Assembly: GCA_937877075.1 (NCBI GenBank)
Contig: CALEGD010000101.1
Span: 1-8,496, forward strand
DNA: 8,496 nt
Direction of reading: 5' to 3'
DNA from: an uncultured Acholeplasmatales bacterium
Lineage (GTDB): Bacteria > Bacillota_I > Bacilli_A > ML615J-28 > CAG-698
Position numbers and translations under genes: made by a program. The number at the start of each line of letters is the position of its first letter. Positions within the stretch are counted from its first letter, which is position 1. The notes beneath the pieces are model-generated. The model was not told where the DNA came from. It made no database searches and saw nothing but the letters and a program-made list of their open reading frames with translations. This document shows positions 1 to 7,189 of the stretch, piece by piece.

Positions 1-175
1 TATTATCCGCCAATGCTTTTGCATATATTTTTGCTTCTTCTTCAGTAATATCCTTAATATTTTTACCATTAATATTTCTTAATTCTATCAAAGAAATGTT
101 ATTTTGTTTTAGTGCTTTTATCTGCCCTTCTAAATTTCTACTTGCTTCATCCGCAAAAGCGCAAAGTCTAATCAT
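1..175 (-). CDS. Sugar phosphate isomerase/epimerase, N-terminus (truncated by window edge)
   Basis: The first 58 codons of a gene that runs off the left edge of the window. The translation begins MIRLCAFADEASRNLEGQ and continues with a segment reading ISLIELRNINGKNI, then an acidic helix DITEEEAKIYAKAL. This is the typical opening of the xylose isomerase-like TIM-barrel family (AP_endonuc_2 fold): the first beta strand with the CAFADEAS motif, helix 1, and a second strand with the IELR motif. Members isomerise or epimerise sugars or sugar phosphates in the cytoplasm, usually as metal-dependent enzymes; the metal ligands lie beyond the window. The ATG at 175-173 is preceded by GAAGGGA (190-184), 8 nt upstream, which fixes the start. 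It lies 81 nt downstream of the CE15-like esterase gene on the same strand, with no convincing terminator between, and is probably the next step of the same sugar pathway. The exact substrate cannot be told. Confidence 0.85.
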   Translation of the reverse strand, partial: MIRLCAFADEASRNLEGQIKALKQNNISLIELRNINGKNIKDITEEEAKIYAKALADN

Positions 176-256
176 AATTCGATTCCCTTCTTTTATAAAT
201 TTTCTAAAAAATGCATTGCATAAGTAATACTTAATTTTTTACTAAAAAAGCATCCC

Positions 257-1306
257 TTAAACCTGGGAAACTTTTTTCTTGAAAAATGATAAATAAAATT
301 CCCAATCCTGATGAGTTATTAGGTGTTTGCCTGTATGTCGATGATAACCAATATGCCCCTCAGAATAAGAGTAATCAGCTTTTAGAGGTTCACTCATTAA
401 TAAACCTTGTTCTTTGTATAACTCATAGGCCTTGGATGCCAATTTGCATGCGAGTAATTCTCCATCAGGATCTGCCCATTCATCTTCTGTTGCACTTGAT
501 ACATAACAGAGCCTTGGAGCTTGTAAAGCAATTAAGAGGTGTTGGTCAACAGGTAATGAATTTTCTCTTTCATTAAACATTTTGTAATTATCGCAAAACC
601 AATGAGGGAAACGTTCATTAATATCTTTAACAGTTTCACCGGTGTTGCCTCTGCTTAGAGCAGCTCCAGTATTCCCAGAACAAGATGATATAGCAAGTGC
701 AAACCGAGAATCAGTAGCACCTGCCCATAAAGCTGTTTTGCCTCCTCGAGAATGACCAATCGTCGCGACCTTTTTTGAATCAATTTCCGGAAGGGTTTCT
801 AAGTAATCTAAAACTTTACTAGCTCCTAAAGCCCAAGCAGAAATCACTTTCCAAGAATTAGGCTCTCGTTTTTTATCCATTATCGCAAGAAGATTAGACT
901 TTTCCCCGCCAATTTCATCTTTGGCGATATCGTTAGTAATTAAAACCGCCAATGCAAAGCCTTCTTTGATAATCATTGAAAGCGGAATTATCTCGCTTTC
1001 TAGTTTTTTAGGAAAATTATAATGTTTTTCCTGAGCCGGATGCATTATAAAAACAAAAGCTGGGCATGGTTTGTTTTTTCGGGGAAGGAAAAGGTAAAAA
1101 TTCATATTAAGATCCTGGTAAGTCATTTGAAGATGTCTTTTGATGAAATTAGGAAATATTTCTTCATCTAAAATTTGATAGACAAATCTTTCTAGGCTTT
1201 CTGGGGGGCGAACACCATAGATATAATTCTCAAATAAAGCCAAAACCTTTTTCCTTTCGCTTTCTTCCCAAGAATATTTATTATAATTAAAATTTAAAAT
1301 ACTCAT
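257..1306 (-). CDS. CE15-type (glucuronoyl esterase-like) alpha/beta hydrolase, cytoplasmic
   Basis: A 349-residue alpha/beta hydrolase. The nucleophile elbow GHSRGGK spans residues 184-190, with Ser186 the likely nucleophile. It is followed by SCSGNTGAALSRG (208-220), the block ERFPHWFCDNYKMF (231-244), PVDQHLLIALQAPR (252-265), EDEWADPDGE (274-283), and a C-terminal GKH with His328 as the likely catalytic histidine. This order and wording match bacterial carbohydrate esterase family 15 and related acetylxylan esterase-annotated proteins, which cleave esters between glucuronoyl groups and lignin alcohols, or other sugar esters. The glutamate that family 15 often carries just before the Ser-Gly of the second block is Cys209 here, so Asp275 after strand 7 may be the acid. 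No signal peptide is seen, so it should act inside the cell. The ATG lies 7 nt after the stop of the preceding gene. The only nearby purine-rich sequence is AGGAAGG inside the end of that gene, about 17 nt upstream, so translation is probably coupled. Stop is TAA. The substrate is inferred. Confidence 0.85.
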   Translation of the reverse strand: MSILNFNYNKYSWEESERKKVLALFENYIYGVRPPESLERFVYQILDEEIFPNFIKRHLQMTYQDLNMNFYLFLPRKNKPCPAFVFIMHPAQEKHYNFPKKLESEIIPLSMIIKEGFALAVLITNDIAKDEIGGEKSNLLAIMDKKREPNSWKVISAWALGASKVLDYLETLPEIDSKKVATIGHSRGGKTALWAGATDSRFALAISSCSGNTGAALSRGNTGETVKDINERFPHWFCDNYKMFNERENSLPVDQHLLIALQAPRLCYVSSATEDEWADPDGELLACKLASKAYELYKEQGLLMSEPLKADYSYSEGHIGYHRHTGKHLITHQDWEFYLSFFKKKVSQV

Positions 1307-1313
1307 TCTTTAG

Positions 1314-3365
1314 TTAAAATAAACCTTCCTGCTCTAAAAGCAAAATAAATATTGCACCCTGGACCGTTCGATTTTGGAAATCTCTATGCTTACCTGTATC
1401 AGCATAATACAAATCGCTAAAAGGAACTCGAGACTCGCTTTTTCGTAAATAATTGGCTACTTGGCCATATATCTTTTTTCTCTTTTCGGGGTCTTTTGTC
1501 AGCAAGCAAGTAAAAATTTGCCAATCACTTTTCGTTATTGAAGACCTACTATCTAAAGGCACACCATATTCTTCCATTACCTCTAGGTAATGATCGACTT
1601 CTCTTTCCAACATCTCTTGATCAAAAAGATTTGTCTTAAAGAGAATATCAAAAGCAAAATTATACTTCAAACTAAAGGTTTCTGCATCAGAGTCATAAGT
1701 TAGCGGGATATGCGAGCCTTTATTGCATAATTTATGGAATTGATTGGAAAATTCTTCTGCTTGCTTATCAGCCCATTTAGCCAAATAATTCCTTTTCAGT
1801 TTTCGAGCAATAATCCCAAAAGCCTTAATTCCTATTATTGCTTTAATTGAAAGGTTTATATTCTTATCTAGCCTCATCACAAAGTCATCAGTACACAATT
1901 GTTTCTTTGGAATCAGTCCTTCTTCAACTAGATATTCACACCATTGTTTGAGTAAGTCGAAATTTTCTAAACATAAATCTACCTCGCCATCTTTCAACAA
2001 TAGTGCAGCCGTCATTATCAACATATTACTACATTCTTCGATTGGCATTTGGTTTTCTTCTTTATAAATATTTGAATTTTTTGGATAAGTATAAAATTTT
2101 GGATGGCTGACAATTTGGCCATTACTTCTATCCCTTTGGATACTATTTCCAAGATGAGAATTATGTTCTGAAGTATGAGTAATTAAACCATAAGTTTGTC
2201 CAATGCAATATGGAAAAGTTCCGGCATCATGAGGAGCATACTTAAATTGCCAAATCGGATATTTGGAAAATTTAAATACCGGTAATAGCATTCCTTTTAA
2301 AAGCTCAGGGTTATAGAGTAAGAAAAAAGGCATTGAAGGATATGAAATATCAACGGTCGCAATACAACCATTGGAATGACACTCCTTAGACAAAAATAAA
2401 ATTTCTCCATCTTTATTCTCTACAAGTTTATGCGCGCCTAGAGTTTGCCGTAAGGATGCATAATTTAACAAGAGATAGTCTTCCCCAAATGGCCGGCAAC
2501 GCTCTTGTAAATCTAAATCAAATGCATCTAATTTTTTTAGTATCAAATCATGATCATTATAAGCCTCATCCAGTGCATCGAAAATTGTAGCTCCATCTTT
2601 AAAATAATACCCTTTGAGCCATTCTCCAAAGTAGTAAACCGAACAGGTATCATCAAATGCAACCATCATTTTATCTTCCACGGTTTCGCGCAGGTTGCTA
2701 TAAACATCTACTCCTATTAAGAATTTCTTCTCATTGTCAAGGTGTTTGTAATTTAACTCTCCGGTTTTATAAAAATCTTTTAAAGCAGTTTTTGAACAAT
2801 ACAAAGCTTTTTTTGCTGCCAAATAAGTATAACCCCAATCGGCGGCCATGCTATCTCCCATATGAGACATTGGGTATTGACGGTTTAAACCAAAATAAGC
2901 AGTTTGATATTGAATTCGATCAAAACTACCACCAATAATAGTTTCTGCTTTCTTATTATAACAATGCTTTTCATCTAGAATTAAAGCAATCTTAAAACTA
3001 TCTATAGGTGTTTTTGGAGTCACTTCATAATCAAAATAACAAACAGGGCATGATAAAATTCGATAATCACGAGGATCAAGGGGAGAAATAAATGAAACCC
3101 TCAAGCTAAATAAATCTGATTCAAACTCGTAATCGGTTGAAAAAGCTGTAATCTGAAGTGATTTTTGTGTTAACCTAATACTATCTTCTACATCACCTAA
3201 AAAACTATACAAAGTCTCGTTAGCCCAAATTACACCATACATCGGTCTTTCCAAACCATTCCAAAAGATGGTGCTACCTTTATTTAAGATTTCATCATTT
3301 GCCCAAACAGAAAAATAAGGATCTTTGACGAATAGGGGGTAAGCGGGCAACAACTGTTTAATCAT
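1314..3365 (-). CDS. Glutaminase A-like family protein (DUF4964/DUF5127/DUF4965/DUF1793)
   Basis: A 683-residue protein with the diagnostic order of the glutaminase A-like family. DPYFSVW is at residues 15-21 (N-terminal DUF4964-type motif), followed by a beta-rich DUF5127-like region to about 290. The DUF4965 core has TVDISYPSMPFFLLYNPELL (337-356), APHDAGTFP (377-385) and MPIEECSNML (440-449). The DUF1793 (alpha/alpha) barrel part has LCTDDF (490-495), NLSIKAI (504-510), LDSR (604-607), SDWQ (613-616), RVPFSDLY (646-653) and FQNRTVQG (663-670). The founding fungal member is annotated as glutaminase, but bacterial members commonly sit in glycan loci. The toroid fold and carboxylate-rich conserved blocks fit a glycoside-processing enzyme, which is inference here. 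Length is normal for a full-length member. There is no signal peptide, unlike many secreted relatives, so a cytoplasmic role on imported oligosaccharides is likely. The start ATG has AGAGG 8 nt upstream. Stop is TAA; the next gene begins 7 nt later. Confidence 0.88.
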   Translation of the reverse strand: MIKQLLPAYPLFVKDPYFSVWANDEILNKGSTIFWNGLERPMYGVIWANETLYSFLGDVEDSIRLTQKSLQITAFSTDYEFESDLFSLRVSFISPLDPRDYRILSCPVCYFDYEVTPKTPIDSFKIALILDEKHCYNKKAETIIGGSFDRIQYQTAYFGLNRQYPMSHMGDSMAADWGYTYLAAKKALYCSKTALKDFYKTGELNYKHLDNEKKFLIGVDVYSNLRETVEDKMMVAFDDTCSVYYFGEWLKGYYFKDGATIFDALDEAYNDHDLILKKLDAFDLDLQERCRPFGEDYLLLNYASLRQTLGAHKLVENKDGEILFLSKECHSNGCIATVDISYPSMPFFLLYNPELLKGMLLPVFKFSKYPIWQFKYAPHDAGTFPYCIGQTYGLITHTSEHNSHLGNSIQRDRSNGQIVSHPKFYTYPKNSNIYKEENQMPIEECSNMLIMTAALLLKDGEVDLCLENFDLLKQWCEYLVEEGLIPKKQLCTDDFVMRLDKNINLSIKAIIGIKAFGIIARKLKRNYLAKWADKQAEEFSNQFHKLCNKGSHIPLTYDSDAETFSLKYNFAFDILFKTNLFDQEMLEREVDHYLEVMEEYGVPLDSRSSITKSDWQIFTCLLTKDPEKRKKIYGQVANYLRKSESRVPFSDLYYADTGKHRDFQNRTVQGAIFILLLEQEGLF

Positions 3366-3402
3366 AAAATTTTCCTCTTTCTAAATTGAAATCTAGTTTC
3401 TT

Positions 3403-4926
3403 TCACTTTAATTTTATTCTTCTAAAAAAAGCAAAGAATAGCATACCAATTGTATAGAGAGTAAATGGTAATACAATTTGATTTGATTTGCATCCTGTCT
3501 CTTCTATAATTGGTTCATTATTGTTTCCGTCTGAATTGTCTTCAGATGAACTAATAAGTGTAAATTTAGCTTCAACATCTAAATCCTGATTAACAACCAA
3601 AGTATGAGTATTGTTCTCTGTCAACTCTACTTCTTCACCATTGATAATGAACGAAGCTAATTCATAACCTTTAGACGCCATAACTGTAAAGGTAATCTCC
3701 TCCCCTTGATAGGGGTTTCTAGTAGAAATTGTTCGGTAAATATTTCCACCATTTCCTAGATTAATATTAATATTATAAACTGGCAAGCGAATATATAATA
3801 AGGTAAATTCAACATCTTCTTTAGGCATTATATACTGGTATTGATTGCCAATAAAATCATTTGTGATATCAACTTCTTTTCCGTTTATTGTCATAATTGC
3901 CTTAGAAAAACCATAACCTTTATCTGCTATCACTATTAACTTGCAGGTATCTCCCGGAACCTTCCAACCACCGCCGATACCATTTCCTCCTGATAAAGAA
4001 TTTATTTTCACAAAATTACTATTGTTTACGGTTAATAAAGCATTAGCAAAGAGTTTTCCCAATTCTACCATATCCGCTGTATTAAAATGGGCATTATCGG
4101 TGCCAGGCAAAGCTAATTCACTGGTTTCTACTTCATAGGTATACTTAACGCTTCCTAAAACTATATCTTGTTGTTTTCGCACTTCATTTACATATGACGC
4201 ATTATATTTAGAATTTATTTTACCGATTGCAAAGGGGAGTTTCGAAAGATCAGCATTCATAATTTTTCCCAAATCGCTTCGCAAGTCACTTATGAACATT
4301 GATAAGTTTTCGGCGTATTTATAAACATGAGTGGAAGACCAAGCATCTTGACAGCCCTGCATCCAAGCAATACCCTTAATAATTGGAGTATACCCTTGTG
4401 CTTTTAAAGCAAAAAAACCATCATTTACAGTCTTCAAGAAGTTCTCATAAATCAAGCCTGATTTGGTAAATTTCTTTCCGCCATTTTCAGCAATCATAGT
4501 CGGAGATGACCAAGTCCCATGTGATACAGACACATTATGATTCGGTTCATCAGCTAAATAAGCACCACCAACTGCAAATTTTATTAATGTTGTTTTTCGG
4601 CCTTGATAATGATCAGATAAAACTGAGGCCATGCCTAGTTCGGGACCAATGCGTTCATTTGAGCCCAACCCGGATTTCACATTAACAAGGTTATATAACT
4701 TTTCATTGCCAACTCTTCCATAATATAAAACATCACTAAAGCCATTAACATAACGCTCATCTAGATTTAATAGTAAAGAACGATTATTGGTTGAAAAACC
4801 AGCGGCATTTGATTGGCCAGCAATCAGATATACATCAATTTGCTTTTCAATTGCCTTAACTACCGGTTTATTACCCGTTAAACAAATTCCAAATAACATA
4901 ACTATAAGTATTAAAATTCTTTTCAT
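3403..4926 (-). CDS. Secreted, C-terminally anchored SGNH/SASA-type carbohydrate acetylesterase
   Basis: A 507-residue protein. It has an N-terminal signal peptide (MKRILILIVMLFGICLTG, possible cleavage after Ala25 in VVKA) and then a sialate O-acetylesterase-like SGNH domain at about 28-300. The nucleophile motif is GQSNAAG (37-43, Ser39). GPELG follows at 94-98, WMQGCQDA at 188-195 in the place of the usual WxQGE block, and DNAH at 277-280 supplies the Asp/His pair. Two tandem divergent InlB-B-type repeats come next (about 308-378 and 383-456), each with a KGYxxxxxxINGxEV core. The end is an acidic linker, TGC (Cys479), a hydrophobic span (about 483-500) and the basic tail RRIKLK. It probably removes acetyl groups from a glycan at the cell surface. 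A longer reading frame reaching 5082 runs through the end of the upstream gene and codes for an implausible isoleucine-rich string, so the start at 4926 is preferred. Stop is TGA, directly after the basic tail, which supports the standard code. Confidence 0.87.
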   Translation of the reverse strand: MKRILILIVMLFGICLTGNKPVVKAIEKQIDVYLIAGQSNAAGFSTNNRSLLLNLDERYVNGFSDVLYYGRVGNEKLYNLVNVKSGLGSNERIGPELGMASVLSDHYQGRKTTLIKFAVGGAYLADEPNHNVSVSHGTWSSPTMIAENGGKKFTKSGLIYENFLKTVNDGFFALKAQGYTPIIKGIAWMQGCQDAWSSTHVYKYAENLSMFISDLRSDLGKIMNADLSKLPFAIGKINSKYNASYVNEVRKQQDIVLGSVKYTYEVETSELALPGTDNAHFNTADMVELGKLFANALLTVNNSNFVKINSLSGGNGIGGGWKVPGDTCKLIVIADKGYGFSKAIMTINGKEVDITNDFIGNQYQYIMPKEDVEFTLLYIRLPVYNININLGNGGNIYRTISTRNPYQGEEITFTVMASKGYELASFIINGEEVELTENNTHTLVVNQDLDVEAKFTLISSSEDNSDGNNNEPIIEETGCKSNQIVLPFTLYTIGMLFFAFFRRIKLK

Positions 4927-4932
4927 ATTTAT

Positions 4933-4970
4933 AACAGCAGATGCCCGAAGGCAACTGCTGTTTTCCTTCT
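4933..4970 (-). promoter_or_regulatory. Shine-Dalgarno separated from its start by a cUUCGg hairpin
   Basis: Upstream of the esterase ATG (4926) no Shine-Dalgarno lies at normal distance. AGAAGG occurs at 4970-4965. It is followed by AA and then an inverted repeat at 4962-4933: arms AACAGCAG and CTGCTGTT (8 bp), one T-T mismatch, an inner TGCC/GGCA stem (4 bp) and the loop TTCG closed by C-G. Then ATAAAT leads into the ATG. The linear spacing is 38 nt, but with the hairpin folded it is 2 + 6 = 8 nt, which is optimal. The same arrangement is known for T4 gene 38, where a hairpin brings a distant Shine-Dalgarno to its start. No U-tract follows the stem, so it is not a typical terminator. Function is inferred from geometry. 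Confidence 0.6.
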
Positions 4971-5545
4971 GATTATTCTTCAATATATCCACCGAGATTA
5001 AACTTAAGATAATTATTATAATTAATAACATAAAAGTTATTAGACTTATTATCACCATCATAGACATTGACACTTGTCTCACCTGCTTCTACAAAGCACA
5101 TCAAGGAAAGAAGATCAAAATCTGCTGGCTTTTCAGTCATATTCAAAGTTGTATATGGAAGATATGCTTCTACAACCCAACCATTTTCAGTCAAAGAAAT
5201 ATTGGCAGTTATATTTAACTTGCTTTCCCCAGTCACTTCTGTCCATGCCCAGCCATCGGAACTAGGTGTTATGTAGACATATGTCTTTAGACTTCCTGAT
5301 GCATAGAAACGGAATTGCCAAGTGTTCCCAATTCCTAATTCTTCTCCAATATTTAAGAAGACTTCAAGATGGGTTTTATCAGTATCGCTCACTACATTGG
5401 AATCTAAAACTATAATCCCTAAATAGAGCCCGGTATTTCCTAAATAGCTATGGATTGTTTGAGTAACATTAGAGGCTGTGTTTTTAGTAGAGTAAGTACT
5501 TGATGCCCATTCTTCTTCATCAAGAATACCATCAAGATTCATTTC

Positions 5546-5815
5546 TATATATTGAACCGAAATACTTGCTTCTAGGGCTTCGTAAGATACTAAGAATTCT
5601 TGGGTTTCAAGAAAAGAAGTAATTTCTGAGGCTGGAATAGTTAATCTATAAAGACCATTTCCAATTTCCAAGAAATATTCACTCGTGAAGGAGGCACCTA
5701 TAAGTTTGCTAAGTCTATTATCTGATGAGTAGATCTCAAATTCCTTAACATATTCTCCATCAACTAAATCTTTATTTCCTAAAACAATACTATCAAAATA
5801 GATTCCTTTGGGGAC
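5546..5815 (-). repeat. Module A, copy 2 (unassigned ~90-residue linker domain)
   Basis: Codons 801-890, following CBM9-like domain 2. It contains IYFDSIVLGNKDLVDG, VKEFEIYSSDN, KLIG, YFLEIGNGLYRLTIPASEI and ASISVQ, residue for residue alignable with copy 1 without gaps and 819 nt away. There is no copy after domain 3, where the protein simply ends. Confidence 0.6.
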
Positions 5816-6364
5816 AAAACCATTTGAATTAAAACTAACATAATTATCAAGATTAGTATTGTAAGCATTATTGACAGATTTATCTCCGTCTAAAATCGTG
5901 ACATTAGTGGCTCCTTCTTTTACAAAACCAAGATATGATAGAAGATCAAAACTAACTAATTTTTCTGTCACATTCAAAGATTTATATGGAAAATATGCTT
6001 CTATAATCCAACCTGTCTCAGTTAATACAATTTTAGAATTAAGATTCACCGGTGTTTCTGTCCATGCCCAGCCATCAGAGCCAGGTGTTTTATAGACATA
6101 GGTTCTTACAGTCCCTGAAGCATAGAAACGTAATTGCCAGGAATTCCCGATTCCCAACTCTTCTCCAAGATTTAAGAAGACTTCTAGATGAGATTTATTT
6201 CCTTCTACCACTACATTAGAATCAAAAACTTCAATTCCAAGGTAAAGTCCTGCATTACCTAGATAACTGTAGATTGTTTGGGAAACATTAGAGGCGGTGT
6301 TTTTTGTAGAGTAGGTGTTTTCACCCCATTGGTCTTCATCAAGAATACCATCAAGATCCATTTC

Positions 6365-6634
6365 TAGATATTGAACCGTCAAGCTTGCTTCAAGGTCTTC
6401 GTATGTTAATAGGAAATCTTGAGATTCAACAAAGGACTCAATTTCAGAGACTGGAATACTTAATTTATAAACTCCATTTCCGATTTCTGAGAAATAATCA
6501 CTCGCGAAGGTGACACCTGCAAGTTTATTAAACTTGTTTTCTGATGAGTAAATTTCAAATTCTTTAACGAAGTATCCGTCAACTAAATCATCGTTTTCTA
6601 AGACAATATTATCAAAATATATTTCGTTTGGTAC
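6365..6634 (-). repeat. Module A, copy 1 (unassigned ~90-residue linker domain)
   Basis: Codons 528-617, following CBM9-like domain 1. It contains IYFDNIVLENDDLVDG, VKEFEIYSSEN, a KLAG turn, YFSEIGNGVYKLSIPVSEI and a final ASLTVQ strand. The alternating hydrophobic pattern suggests a small beta sandwich, perhaps Ig/X2-like, but I do not recognise a family. Confidence 0.6.
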
Positions 6635-6646
6635 GAATCCATTTTG

Positions 6647-6804
6647 ATCAAAATGGAAATAATTAATCACATCACCTATTTTGGATGAATAAGTGTTTAC
6701 TAAGCCATATCTTTCCGCAAAAGTACCATCAGCTTTCTTTACAAAAGTTCCAGAGAAAACATAAATGTCTTCGGTTCCGTTTTCCATTCCTAATGAAGAG
6801 AATG
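6647..6804 (-). repeat. 158-bp duplication, internal copy (CBM9-like domain 1)
   Basis: This part of CBM9-like domain 1 matches 8339-8496 with nine mismatches and no gaps over 158 bp (about 94%). The last 55 bp at the right (6750-6804) are identical, and the similarity reaches the window edge, so the real repeat is longer. Offset is 1692 nt, same orientation. Confidence 0.95.
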
Positions 6805-7189
6805 GGAAGTAGGCTTCTATGATATATCCTTCTTCTGTTATAGTTGTAGCTACTTCAATATCTAAAAAGTAATCATTTTGCACTCCATACCAACGAGTTC
6901 CTTCGTATCTAGCACATCGGTAATATCCATCCATAAAAATTCTTAACATGTGACTGGTTTTTGTATTCAGCGGTCCATCCGAAATAAAGAAGGAAATTCC
7001 ACTGCCATGATTTTCATTTGGTAAAGAAGAAATAATTTCTGCGTTTAAGTCATTAACGATGAAACCTAAATAGATACCTTTCTGGTGTAAGTAACTAATA
7101 GTTTCAACCTCTACAGTATTATCTGCTTCAGCAGCGTAATAAGAATAGCCGTTACAAACCCACTGCTCATCATCTAATAAACCGTCTAA

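Larger units (their letters stand above)
4976..7189 (-). repeat. Three CBM9-like domains in a ~273-codon super-repeat
   Basis: Codons 343-1080 consist of CBM9-like domain 1 (343-527), module A (528-617), domain 2 (621-800), module A again (801-890) and domain 3 (894-1080). Signature strings are LDGxLDExxW at each domain start, YLGN and GLYLGI, HLEVFLN[LI]GEELGIGN in domains 2 and 3, SDGWAWTE, and [IV]EAY[FL]P. Copies 2 and 3 are offset by exactly 819 nt (for example at 6347 and 5528, and at 6059 and 5240), with long stretches still alike at DNA level. Domain 1 is more divergent and five codons longer. Carbohydrate-binding family 9 domains bind ends of glycan chains; the ligand here is unknown. 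Confidence 0.85.

Noticed and set aside
176..256. Terminator or promoter between the CE15-like gene and the isomerase gene
   Set aside because: Only a 5-bp TAAGT/ACTTA stem and an ATGCAATGCAT near-palindrome are present, without a proper stem plus T-run, and TATAAA at 197-192 has no matching -35.
286..576. Plus-strand open frames such as 286-576, 2657-2938, 3941-4138 and 5067-5276
   Set aside because: They lie wholly inside well-supported minus-strand genes, show no family motifs or Shine-Dalgarno sites, and are antisense shadows.
3403..3405. TGA read as tryptophan (Mycoplasma-type code)
   Set aside because: This TGA follows a natural membrane-anchor tail RRIKLK and ends the esterase, and all tryptophans in conserved motifs that I checked are TGG. 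The standard code fits.
4933..4962. Hairpin as a rho-independent terminator
   Set aside because: The stem is strong but is followed by ATAAATATG instead of a run of T, and the next gene starts 6 nt later.
4927..5082. N-terminal extension of the esterase frame to 5082
   Set aside because: It overlaps the end of the lipoprotein gene in another frame, encodes a low-complexity Ile/Met-rich stretch and would put two hydrophobic segments before the mature protein. The signal peptide starting at 4926 is a much better start.
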